From Capnocytophaga sp. ARDL2 (lineage in GTDB: Bacteria > Bacteroidota > Bacteroidia > Flavobacteriales > Flavobacteriaceae): 64,000 nt of DNA. The stretch covers positions 2,356,001 to 2,420,000 of the forward strand of contig NZ_CP168034.1 of the NCBI RefSeq assembly GCF_041530365.1. The letters are read 5' to 3'. The notes under the pieces were generated by a model. That model saw only the letters and a program-made list of their open reading frames with translations, was not told the DNA's origin and ran no database searches. This document shows, in pieces, positions 45,374 through 53,211 of this stretch (positions are counted from its first letter, which is position 1; each line of letters opens with the position of its first letter). Both the position numbers and the translations under genes were made by a program.

Positions 45374-46375
45374 TTATTTATTTGCAACAAAAGATTGTAA
45401 CAATTGGTCGAACTGCTCTCCGTTGTTTAAAAACTTGGTTTTAATAGGCAGGTAATACAATTGTTGCTCAGCAATCAATCCTTTCAATCGCATAAAATCT
45501 TTTTCGGTTGTAAGGATTTTTTTACCTTGGGCTTTATCCAAAATTGATTGAATATCTTGAGTAGAAAACGGATGATGATCTGGAAAAGTCATCGCATTTT
45601 CAGAAGCAACTCCCAATGTTTCATAAAAATATTGAGGCTTGGCAATACCAGCAACCGCAACAAACTCCACAACCAACTCATTTCTTGTTATCGACTCCTT
45701 TCCATTACTCACAAAATCAGCATATTCAATAGTGGAGAAAAATACTTTATCCGATGCAAAATTCAATTTCCTTTTGATAGCATTTTGCTCATCTACAGAC
45801 AAATTTACAGGACATTTAGTTACTACTACCACATCGGCTCTTTTAGCACCAGCGGCAGATTCACGCAAATTTCCCATGGGCAACAGCCAGTCCCTGATAT
45901 ACAAATCATCGTAAGCAGTGAGTAGCACATAAAATCCCGCCTTGATCGCTCTGTGCTGAAACGCATCATCCAAAATTACCAATTCATTTTTGGGAAACAA
46001 CTGTTGCAAAGCGTTTACACCTGCTACCCTACTCTCACAAACTGCTACTTTTACATAAGGAAATTTGATTGCGTACTGAAAAGGCTCATCACCAATTTTT
46101 TGAGCCGTACTTTCGCCATCAACCAACACAAATCCCTTGGTTTTTCTTCCATACCCACGACTCAAAATAGCGGTATCATATTTCTGCCCCAACAATCGCA
46201 CAATGTATTCTGTCATAGGCGTTTTTCCCGTACCACCCACCGACAAATTGCCCACCGCAATAATAGGCATCTCAAACGAAGTCGATGAAAAAAACTTGAT
46301 ATCGTACAACCAATTTCTAATGGTCATAATCACATAATACACCACCGAAAAAGGAAATAATAGTTTTCTAAGCAT
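45374..46375 (-). CDS. lpxK: Tetraacyldisaccharide 4'-kinase
   Basis: A 333-residue membrane-associated kinase that phosphorylates the lipid A disaccharide at position 4'. An N-terminal hydrophobic helix (about 5-20) precedes the unusual Walker A SVGGTGKT (45-52) and the catalytic DDAFQHR (about 141-147). The SRGYGRKTKGF segment (about 71-81) is also family-typical. The presence of lpxK confirms a Gram-negative outer membrane. It lies six bases after bshC and 11 before the flippase gene. Confidence 0.95.
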   Translation of the reverse strand: MLRKLLFPFSVVYYVIMTIRNWLYDIKFFSSTSFEMPIIAVGNLSVGGTGKTPMTEYIVRLLGQKYDTAILSRGYGRKTKGFVLVDGESTAQKIGDEPFQYAIKFPYVKVAVCESRVAGVNALQQLFPKNELVILDDAFQHRAIKAGFYVLLTAYDDLYIRDWLLPMGNLRESAAGAKRADVVVVTKCPVNLSVDEQNAIKRKLNFASDKVFFSTIEYADFVSNGKESITRNELVVEFVAVAGIAKPQYFYETLGVASENAMTFPDHHPFSTQDIQSILDKAQGKKILTTEKDFMRLKGLIAEQQLYYLPIKTKFLNNGEQFDQLLQSFVANK

Positions 46376-46381
46376 GATTGG

Positions 46382-47971
46382 TTATTTTATTATTTTCACC
46401 ATAAACTCATCATTCAGCGGATCTAATTCTTCCAATAAAGTATTGATAAACGATGCTCCGTATTCTACATACATACTCGAAAAATTGTCGCTTCGCTCTT
46501 GTAAGCCGTCGTTGGGAAACAACTGTAGTTTCAACTCCAATAGGCGTTGTAATTGGTCTTGATGACGGATTTTTTCGGCTTTGAAATAGCTTTTTTCGAG
46601 CTTTTCCAATCCTTTCAACTGCTTCGCTTCTTGTGCCAAAACAGCTCCTTCAAAACTTTTGTCGGTTTTCAACACTTGATTTTTCAACTGCGAAAATTGC
46701 TCTTGCAACTGAGTTTTCAATTGTGAAAAATCTACACTTTTATCAGACAATTGAGCTGTTTTTTGATTGATTAGTTGGTCTTTTTTCAAAAACATTTTCT
46801 CCCAACTCAATTCCAATTTCTCTCGTTTTTGATTTTGCTTTTCACTGGCTATCAACACCGAATTGCGCAACAACAACATAGGAAAGACTACCTTGTGCAA
46901 GGCAAAAACTTCTTTTAATTCCAACCAATACGCCAATTCTCCACCTCCGCCAATATAACACAAATTGGGTAGTATTTTTTCCTGATACAACGGTCGCAAT
47001 ATCACATTCGGGCTAAATTTTTCGGGTGTTTGCTCCAAAATTTCCAATAATTCATCGGTTGAAAATTGCAAATCTGTATTCAACACACGATATTTTCCCC
47101 CTTCTTTTACAATGCGTTCTCTCAGATTTGTATCTAAATAAAATAGATTGATTTCTCGCGGATTTACCTGAATTTTGTCCGTTTGCAATACTTCAAAACT
47201 CTTTTCTACAGCAGGTTTTACCGATTGATATAGCAATTCTTCTCGCATCAAAGGGGCGAATTCTCTTTTCAACACTCTGCTGTTTCCATCGATGATAACC
47301 AAACCGTTTTTGCTAAACAATTCATTGACCAAATAGCGTGTAGCATCTGCCAAATTTGAATGTTGTAAATAGGCTTTTGAAAACAATTCTTTCAACTCTG
47401 TAGCGGCTATTCCTTGAGGTAAAATCGATTCCAAACATACAGCAATCGACTCCAATCCCTCGGTTGATATTTCGCCTACAGCACCAGAAAATTCTTTATT
47501 CCACTGGATTTTTTTTCCCTGAAAAGAAAAGTGATTAATTTCCTCGAAATCGTGATCCTCAGTTGCCATCCAATACACAGGTACAAACTGATTTTCAGGA
47601 TATTTAACTTGTAATTGTTTACACAAATTGATGGTAGAAACGATTTTGTAAATAAAATACAAGGGACCTGTAAACAAATTCAACTGATGCCCTGTGGTAA
47701 TGGTAAACGCAGTATCCTGCAATAACGAATTGATATTTTTTTTCGTAGCCCCACTCATTACAACCGATTCATACTGACGGTGCAATTCATCAACCAAAAG
47801 TTGTCGCTGTTTTTTAGTAAATTCCGATTGTTTTTCTTGAATTTGTGAAGGAAAATTTTCCAATGTAGGAAAACGATGATACAGTGATTTCAATCGACTA
47901 TTTTGTTGTAAATAATCAATCATCAAAGAAGAAAAATAACCCGTCGAAGTATAAGGAATTTGAATTTTCAT
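46382..47971 (-). CDS. bshC: Bacillithiol synthase BshC
   Basis: A 529-residue enzyme that adds cysteine to GlcN-malate to finish bacillithiol, a low-molecular-weight thiol found in Bacillota and Bacteroidota. Family motifs include TITTGHQLNLFTGPLYFIYKI (about 92-112), VYWMATEDHDFEEINH (about 131-146) and GGGGELAYWLELKEVF (about 345-360). A coiled coil (about 380-470) precedes the C-terminal end, as in the known structure. A -7 box (TATTTTTG on the minus strand, 47986-47993) lies 14 bases before the start. bshA and bshB are not in the window. Confidence 0.95.
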   Translation of the reverse strand: MKIQIPYTSTGYFSSLMIDYLQQNSRLKSLYHRFPTLENFPSQIQEKQSEFTKKQRQLLVDELHRQYESVVMSGATKKNINSLLQDTAFTITTGHQLNLFTGPLYFIYKIVSTINLCKQLQVKYPENQFVPVYWMATEDHDFEEINHFSFQGKKIQWNKEFSGAVGEISTEGLESIAVCLESILPQGIAATELKELFSKAYLQHSNLADATRYLVNELFSKNGLVIIDGNSRVLKREFAPLMREELLYQSVKPAVEKSFEVLQTDKIQVNPREINLFYLDTNLRERIVKEGGKYRVLNTDLQFSTDELLEILEQTPEKFSPNVILRPLYQEKILPNLCYIGGGGELAYWLELKEVFALHKVVFPMLLLRNSVLIASEKQNQKREKLELSWEKMFLKKDQLINQKTAQLSDKSVDFSQLKTQLQEQFSQLKNQVLKTDKSFEGAVLAQEAKQLKGLEKLEKSYFKAEKIRHQDQLQRLLELKLQLFPNDGLQERSDNFSSMYVEYGASFINTLLEELDPLNDEFMVKIIK

Positions 47972-47985
47972 TGAAAAAATTTTCC

Positions 47986-47993
47986 CAAAAATA
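47986..47993 (-). promoter_or_regulatory. -7 promoter box for the bshC-lpxK-flippase-GT run
   Basis: The minus strand reads TATTTTTG, a TAnnTTTG match, 14 bases before the bshC ATG. Confidence 0.45.
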
Positions 47994-48193
47994 CGGATTT
48001 TTTCACAGTAAAAATACTGTTTTCACACAATTAGATCTGTTTTATCATAAAAATAGTTTCAGTTTTTATCAAACCAATTAGCATATAACCAATATAAAAT
48101 CAATTGATAAAATTTTTAACTTTGAATAATCATTTCATCTAAATGGATCTAATTTTAAGTTTAAATTCTTTTCTTTAACTTAAAACATTAATT

Positions 48194-48787
48194 ATGAAAT
48201 ATTTAATCATCCTTTTCACTTGTTTATTTTTTATAGGGTATTCTAAAAAAAGAAATCTTAAATTTACTGACATCGACAAAGATTTTAATAAAAATATAAA
48301 TATGTAAGCAAAGACGATCATTATAGAGCTTATTGTACTCAATATTATTATATTTCAAATTACGAAGATATTCCTTATCCTGATTTAAAAGATAGTGTAC
48401 TTATTTTTATAAATTCTCAAATTGATGAAAAACTATTTGAAAAAGAAAAACTGTTGATTATCAAATTTCATGAAAAAAGTTTGTTCACGCATTATAGTTA
48501 CAGTGAATTGGTAGAAAAATCAAAAGAGGAATGGTCCTTTTTGAAAACAAAAGAAAATTTGGTTTTCGATTCATAATCACTCCTTTAGAAAGAAATCCTA
48601 CTATTTATGATAGGGATTTGGTCTTTTATAAAGATAATAAAATTCATTTTTCAAAAATGATTATATTCTAAATAATCAAGGAGAAATTACTATAAAAAAG
48701 CATTTGACCAAAGAAGAAAGTAAAGATCATGTGGAAAGAAGACCTCTATATGATAATGAAGATGACTTTTCTATATGGCGTTTTTGA
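48194..48787 (+). pseudogene. Gene broken by three single-base frameshifts (unknown function)
   Basis: An ATG at 48194 opens with MKYLIILFTCLFFIGYS, a signal-like start, and stops at 48305-48307. Protein-like sequence continues in the -1 frame (KYKYVSKDDHYRAYCTQYYY ... ENLVFDS, stop 48574-48576), then shifts -1 again (RFIITPLERNPTIYDRDLVF ... stop 48669-48671), and again back to the original frame (KNDYILNNQGEITIKKHL ... DDFSIWRF, TGA 48785-48787). Each shift is one missing base, near short homopolymers. Restored, the protein would have about 198 residues. A terminator follows. Either a true pseudogene or homopolymer errors; I do not recognise the family. Confidence 0.75.
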
Positions 48788-48796
48788 TAAAATAAC

Positions 48797-48825
48797 AACC
48801 CCACTATCGCTCAGACAGTGGGGTT
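48797..48825 (+). terminator. Terminator after the frameshifted gene
   Basis: A 9-bp stem AACCCCACT / AGTGGGGTT (48797-48805 with 48817-48825) followed by a T run on the plus strand, between two convergent genes. It may also serve typA. Confidence 0.75.
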
Positions 48826-48835
48826 ATTTTTTTGA

Positions 48836-50635
48836 TTAGTCAATCTTGTTTCGTTTTCTATCGTTTTCGCTTAGGAAAATTTTTCTCAAACGCAATGATT
48901 TTGGCGTAACTTCTACATATTCATCTTTTTGAATATATTCCAATGCTTCTTCCAATGAAAACTTAATTGCTGGTACGATTCTCGCTTTGTCATCGGCTCC
49001 AGACGAACGCACATTGGTCAATTTCTTGGTTTTAGTAACATTTACTACCATATCATCTCCACGAGAGTTTTCTCCAATTACTTGTCCTTCGTAAACATCT
49101 TCATTTGGATCGATAAAGAATTTTCCTCTTTCTTGCAATTTGTCAATTGAGTAAGGAATAGCTTTTCCGTTTTCCATAGAAATCAAAGAACCATTGATAC
49201 GACCTGCAATTTCTCCTTTGTAGGGTTGATACTCGATAAAACGGTGCGACATAATTGCCTCTCCTGCGGTTGCTGTCAATAATTGATTTCTCAATCCGAT
49301 GATTCCTCTCGATGGAATGTGGAACACGATAATCATGCGTTCTCCTCTCGGCTCCATAGACAACATTTCTCCTTTTCTCAAGGTTACAAATTCTACTGCT
49401 CTACCTGAAAGATTTTCTGGAATATCAATGGTCAATTCTTCAACTGGCTCGCATTTTACTCCGCCAATCTCCTTTATAATCACCTGTGGCTGACCAATTT
49501 GCAATTCATACCCTTCTCTTCTCATGGTTTCAATCAACACCGACAAGTGCAATACACCGCGACCAAATACCATAAATTTATCAGCCGAATCTGTTTCTTG
49601 CACTCTCAATGCCAAATTTTTCTCCAATTCTTTGGTCAATCTTTCTTTGATATGGCGAGAAGTTACAAATTTTCCTTCTTTTCCAAAGAATGGCGAATCG
49701 TTGATTGTAAACAACATACTCATTGTAGGCTCGTCGATTTTAATAGTTTCCAATCCTTCTGGATTTTCAAAATCTGCGATACAATCTCCGATTTCAAACC
49801 CTTCGATTCCTACTACCGCACAGATGTCTCCTGCTTTTACTTCTTCTACTTTCTTACGACCCAATCCTTCGAAAGTATATAATTCTTTGATTTTTGATTT
49901 TACTACACCACCTTCGCGTTTGATCAAAGAAATGTTCATTCCTTCTTTCAATACGCCACGGTGCAAACGACCAATGGCAATACGACCTGTAAATGATGAA
50001 TAATCCAACGAAGTAATCAACATTTGAGGCGTACCTTCGTTTTGCTTAGCTGCCGGTACATGGTTGATAACCATTTCCAACAATGATTCCATAGAGTCTG
50101 TCGGTTGTTTCCAATCTGGACTCATCCAGTTGTTTTTTGCCGAACCATACACTACTGGGAAATCCAATTGCCATTCTTCTGCACCCAATTCAAACATTAG
50201 GTCAAATACTTTGTCGTGTACATCGTCCGGTGTACAGTTTTCTTTATCTACTTTGTTGATTACCACACATGGTTTCAATCCCAATTCGATAGCTTTTTGC
50301 AATACGAAACGCGTTTGAGGCATTGGACCTTCAAAAGCATCTACAATCAACAATACACCGTCTGCCATATTGAGCACTCGCTCTACCTCTCCACCAAAAT
50401 CGGCGTGTCCGGGAGTATCGATGATGTTGATCTTTGTTCCTTTATATTGTACCGACACATTCTTTGACACGATAGTAATACCGCGTTCTCTTTCGATATC
50501 GTTGTTGTCCAAAATCAATTCGCCTGTGTTTTCGTTTTCTCTAAACAATTGACAATGGTACATAATTTTATCTACCATAGTTGTTTTTCCGTGGTCAACA
50601 TGGGCGATAATGGCAATGTTTCTAATTTCTGACAT
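48836..50635 (-). CDS. typA: Ribosome-associated GTPase TypA/BipA
   Basis: A 599-residue translational GTPase implicated in ribosome assembly and stress responses. The G motifs are intact: G1 [12 protein letters not shown] (about 10-21), G2 region ERGITI (about 49-54), G3 [16 protein letters not shown] (about 73-88) and G4 NKVDKEN (about 127-133). EF-G-like domains III and V and the BipA-specific C-terminal domain (about 480-599) follow. Length is typical. It lies downstream of rpsT on the same strand but is separated from it by a hairpin terminator. Confidence 0.97.
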   Translation of the reverse strand: MSEIRNIAIIAHVDHGKTTMVDKIMYHCQLFRENENTGELILDNNDIERERGITIVSKNVSVQYKGTKINIIDTPGHADFGGEVERVLNMADGVLLIVDAFEGPMPQTRFVLQKAIELGLKPCVVINKVDKENCTPDDVHDKVFDLMFELGAEEWQLDFPVVYGSAKNNWMSPDWKQPTDSMESLLEMVINHVPAAKQNEGTPQMLITSLDYSSFTGRIAIGRLHRGVLKEGMNISLIKREGGVVKSKIKELYTFEGLGRKKVEEVKAGDICAVVGIEGFEIGDCIADFENPEGLETIKIDEPTMSMLFTINDSPFFGKEGKFVTSRHIKERLTKELEKNLALRVQETDSADKFMVFGRGVLHLSVLIETMRREGYELQIGQPQVIIKEIGGVKCEPVEELTIDIPENLSGRAVEFVTLRKGEMLSMEPRGERMIIVFHIPSRGIIGLRNQLLTATAGEAIMSHRFIEYQPYKGEIAGRINGSLISMENGKAIPYSIDKLQERGKFFIDPNEDVYEGQVIGENSRGDDMVVNVTKTKKLTNVRSSGADDKARIVPAIKFSLEEALEYIQKDEYVEVTPKSLRLRKIFLSENDRKRNKID

Positions 50636-50656
50636 AATTTTGCATTTCTTTAATCG

Positions 50657-50681
50657 AAAAAAGCTCTCATAAAGAGAGCTT
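50657..50681 (-). terminator. Terminator of rpsT
   Basis: An 8-bp stem AAGCTCTC / GAGAGCTT (50661-50668 with 50674-50681) with ATAAA loop; on the minus strand an A tract complement gives a following T run. It lies between rpsT and typA. Confidence 0.7.
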
Positions 50682-50707
50682 ATATTGTTTAGTTGTTGGT
50701 CTTGTTC

Positions 50708-50959
50708 TTACAACGCATTTACATGCTTTGTCAATTTAGACTTTAAGTTAGAAGCTTTATTAGCGTGGATGATGTTTTTCTTAGCTAATTTGTCAATCAT
50801 TGAAGTTACTACTAGCAATTTTGCAGTTGCTTCTGTTTTATCTTCGATCAAACGAAGAGCTTTGATTGCGTTACGAGTTGTTTTGTGTTGGTATTTGTTT
50901 AATACTCTTTTTTTCTCGTTGCTTCTAATTCTTTTTAAAGCTGACTTGTGATTTGCCAT
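50708..50959 (-). CDS. rpsT: 30S ribosomal protein S20
   Basis: An 83-residue, very basic helical protein that binds 16S rRNA. The start MANHKSALKRIRSNEKKRVLN is the classic S20 N-terminus, and HANKASNLKSKLTKHVNAL closes it in the usual way. Length matches the family. It lies 157 bases downstream of the last tRNA-Glu gene on the same strand, so it could receive transcripts from the tRNA array. Confidence 0.97.
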   Translation of the reverse strand: MANHKSALKRIRSNEKKRVLNKYQHKTTRNAIKALRLIEDKTEATAKLLVVTSMIDKLAKKNIIHANKASNLKSKLTKHVNAL

Positions 50960-51116
50960 TTTTTAATTCGTTTTTTAATTGTAATAATTATTATAAAAAT
51001 ATTAGTTAAAAAAGAAAAACCTCCCACAATTGTAAACAATCACTTTGGTTTTAACTAATAAAATAATGATCGAGACACTTACCATTATTTTATAAAACTT
51101 ATTTACAACTAATTTG

Positions 51117-51188
51117 TACTCCGTAGGGGAATCGAACCCCTGTTACCAGGATGAAAACCTGGCGTCCTAACCCCTAGACGAACGGAGC
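51117..51188 (-). tRNA. tRNA-Glu (anticodon TTC), copy 1
   Basis: A 72-base cloverleaf beginning GCTCCGTTCGTCTAGGGGTT with anticodon loop TTTTCAT. It is the last copy of the array in transcription order. Unlike the other four, its 3' end is not followed by CCA in the DNA (minus strand continues ACAA after the G-T closing region), so CCA must be added by enzyme. Confidence 0.95.
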
Positions 51189-51218
51189 GTAATTTTTGAA
51201 AAGTATTACTAAACTTTT

Positions 51219-51293
51219 TGGTACTCCGTAGGGGAATCGAACCCCTGTTACCAGGATGAAAACCTGGCGTCCTGACCCCTAGACGAACGGAGC
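51219..51293 (-). tRNA. tRNA-Glu (TTC), copy 2, CCA encoded
   Basis: Body 51222-51293, with an encoded CCA at 51219-51221. It differs from the others by one T-to-C change in the D loop. Confidence 0.95.
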
Positions 51294-51324
51294 GTAATTT
51301 TTGTAAAGATATTACTAAACTTTT

Positions 51325-51399
51325 TGGTACTCCGTAGGGGAATCGAACCCCTGTTACCAGGATGAAAACCTGGCGTCCTAACCCCTAGACGAACGGAGC
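51325..51399 (-). tRNA. tRNA-Glu (TTC), copy 3, CCA encoded
   Basis: Body 51328-51399 with CCA at 51325-51327. The body is identical to copies 1 and 5. Confidence 0.95.
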
Positions 51400-51429
51400 G
51401 TAATTTTTGAAAAGTATTACTAAACTTTT

Positions 51430-51504
51430 TGGTACTCCGTAGGGGAATCGAACCCCTGTTACCAGGATGAAAACCTAGCGTCCTAACCCCTAGACGAACG
51501 GAGC
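51430..51504 (-). tRNA. tRNA-Glu (TTC), copy 4, CCA encoded
   Basis: Body 51433-51504 with CCA at 51430-51432. One C-to-T change in the anticodon stem turns a C-G pair into a U-G pair, so folding is kept. Confidence 0.95.
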
Positions 51505-51535
51505 GTAATTTTTGTAAAGATATTACTAAACTTTT

Positions 51536-51610
51536 TGGTACTCCGTAGGGGAATCGAACCCCTGTTACCAGGATGAAAACCTGGCGTCCTAACCCCTAGA
51601 CGAACGGAGC
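51536..51610 (-). tRNA. tRNA-Glu (TTC), copy 5, CCA encoded
   Basis: Body 51539-51610 with CCA at 51536-51538; first of the array in transcription order, directly after the array promoter. Confidence 0.95.
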
Positions 51611-51627
51611 AATTTTCATTGAGTTTG

Positions 51628-51657
51628 CAAAAATAAAAAATATTTTGAAATATCCAA
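51628..51657 (-). promoter_or_regulatory. Promoter of the tRNA-Glu array
   Basis: On the minus strand TTG (51655-51657), 19 bases, then TATTTTTG (51628-51635): a consensus flavobacterial promoter, 17 bases before the first tRNA-Glu. Confidence 0.7.
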
Positions 51658-52126
51658 AACCAACTTTCATTTTTCTTCCTCTGAAAAGAGAGTGCAAATA
51701 TCGAATTTTTTTTTTATTCTACAAACAATTTGGGAATATTTTTTTACCAAAACTTGAAAATCAACTTTATTATTTTCTAACTAAAGTTTCGAAAATAAAA
51801 TAAATCGACCAATATTTTTATCAGTACCATATTTTGTACAGGATATAGACATTTGTGATATTTACCCAAAGCTGACGTATTAGATTACACATTGCTCAAA
51901 TCTTCGAGTTGCATTGTGGAATTTTAACATCACTAAATCCCTTTTTAGATAGTCATACATACTCTCTTGCATATTTTTTTTTGAGATTTAACTCCGTTGG
52001 AAACATGAAAAAACTATTCCTATCCTCAAGTGTAGACTTGAGGACAAGAAAATTTACCCAAAATGCTGCTCGAGGCATCAGAAACTATAACTTTAAACTT
52101 TTCAAATTCAAAGTATAGTTCAAAAA
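51658..52126. other. Gene-poor stretch between the tRNA-Glu and tRNA-Thr arrays
   Basis: About 470 AT-rich bases without a supported gene. A plus-strand frame at 51909-52118 (69 codons) has no family match that I can see. A perfect hairpin TCCTCAAGT-GTAG-ACTTGAGGA lies at 52023-52044 without a T run after it. Confidence 0.5.
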
Positions 52127-52152
52127 AAAGACATAGTTTACACTATGTCTTT
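52127..52152 (-). terminator. Terminator of the tRNA-Thr array
   Basis: A perfect 10-bp stem AAAGACATAG / CTATGTCTTT (52127-52136 with 52143-52152); on the minus strand the A tract at 52122-52129 becomes the terminal T run. It lies 14 bases after the last tRNA-Thr. Confidence 0.85.
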
Positions 52153-52165
52153 CTTCCAGTTTAAG

Positions 52166-52239
52166 AGCCTCTGGAGGGACTTGAACCCACGACCTGCTGA
52201 TTACAAATCAGCTGCTCTAGCCAGCTGAGCTACAGAGGC
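52166..52239 (-). tRNA. tRNA-Thr (anticodon TGT), copy 1
   Basis: A 74-base cloverleaf starting GCCTCTGTAGCTCAGCTGGC, anticodon loop TTTGTAA. It differs from the other three by A in place of G in the T loop. No CCA is encoded; the discriminator base is T. Confidence 0.95.
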
Positions 52240-52303
52240 AATAAAACCTTAAAAACCAATTACTATGAAAACATTAAATCCACCTTATCAATGAACCTAA
52301 TAG

Positions 52304-52377
52304 AGCCTCTGGAGGGACTCGAACCCACGACCTGCTGATTACAAATCAGCTGCTCTAGCCAGCTGAGCTACAGAGGC
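52304..52377 (-). tRNA. tRNA-Thr (TGT), copy 2
   Basis: A 74-base copy with intact stems, no encoded CCA. The spacer towards copy 1 is more diverged than the other spacers. Confidence 0.95.
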
Positions 52378-52439
52378 AACATAACCTTAAAATCAATACT
52401 ATGAACAACGAAAACTCATCTAATTAAATGAATCTTCAG

Positions 52440-52513
52440 AGCCTCTGGAGGGACTCGAACCCACGACCTGCTGATTACAAATCAGCTGCTCTAGCCAGCT
52501 GAGCTACAGAGGC
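52440..52513 (-). tRNA. tRNA-Thr (TGT), copy 3
   Basis: Identical in sequence to copies 2 and 4; flanked by nearly identical spacers of about 63 bases. Confidence 0.95.
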
Positions 52514-52576
52514 AACATAACCTTAAAAATCAATACTATGAACAACGAAAACTCATTTAATTAAATGAATCTTCAG

Positions 52577-52650
52577 AGCCTCTGGAGGGACTCGAACCCA
52601 CGACCTGCTGATTACAAATCAGCTGCTCTAGCCAGCTGAGCTACAGAGGC
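52577..52650 (-). tRNA. tRNA-Thr (TGT), copy 4
   Basis: First of the array in transcription order, 16 bases after a consensus -7 box. Confidence 0.95.
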
Positions 52651-52666
52651 GACTTTGATTTCGATG

Positions 52667-52696
52667 CAAATATACAACAGTTTTTTATTGATACAA
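52667..52696 (-). promoter_or_regulatory. Promoter of the tRNA-Thr array
   Basis: On the minus strand TTG (52694-52696), 19 bases, then TATATTTG (52667-52674): the same layout and spacing as the tRNA-Glu promoter. Confidence 0.7.
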
Positions 52697-53174
52697 CTTT
52701 TTTCTACTATTTTTTTTGATTTTATTGCATTTTTAAAGTCCTCATTTTCCCAAACTCCTAATTTTCAAATAGATATTTTATAAGATTTTTTAGGTATTTT
52801 CTTTGTACTTTTTCATTTTTCAATAAACTAATCTTTCGAATACTAATACCTCTTTTTGAATTCAAAAGATTTATTGAATGATTTACCTTTGTAAAACCTA
52901 ATAAATTATATGAGATACAACACTCCTGTCCTTTTCTCAAATTATAAATATTTACCTATTGATGTATTTAAAAAAAATAGTTTCTATTAAGAATCAAATT
53001 TAAATAATCACATAAAAATAAAAAAGAGGAAACCAAAGTAATTCCCCCTTTTTAATAAACTAAAAATAACTAACAACAATAATATATGTAACTACTCGCA
53101 TGTAATTCATAATTACCTTGCAAATATAAAAACAAATATTATTTAGAACAAATTAATTTTAAATATTTTTCACA
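52697..53174. other. AT-rich region without a supported gene, upstream of the tRNA-Thr array
   Basis: About 480 bases between the tRNA-Thr promoter and the lpdA terminator. A 60-codon minus-strand frame at 52758-52940 has no recognisable features and a low-complexity composition, so it is not called. A minus-strand -7-like box TATATTTG occurs at 53121-53128 but leads to no gene. Confidence 0.5.
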
Positions 53175-53210
53175 ATAAAAAAACTGTCGCATTTACGACA
53201 GTTTTTTTTT
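53175..53210 (-). terminator. Terminator of lpdA
   Basis: A stem AAAAAACTGTCG / CGACAGTTTTTT with a six-base loop, placed two bases after the lpdA stop. Symmetric A and T tracts allow use from either side. Confidence 0.85.
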
Positions 53211-53211
53211 A

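Noticed and set aside
51909..52118. 69-residue plus-strand frame between the tRNA arrays
   Set aside because: No recognised domain and no promoter; it spans the isolated hairpin at 52023-52044.
51117..52650. Regular direct repeats suggestive of a CRISPR array
   Set aside because: The repeated units fold as tRNA-Glu and tRNA-Thr cloverleaves, spacers are themselves repeated, and no cas genes are present.
52758..52940. 60-residue minus-strand frame
   Set aside because: Low-complexity, AT-driven sequence with no promoter at the right distance and no recognisable motif.
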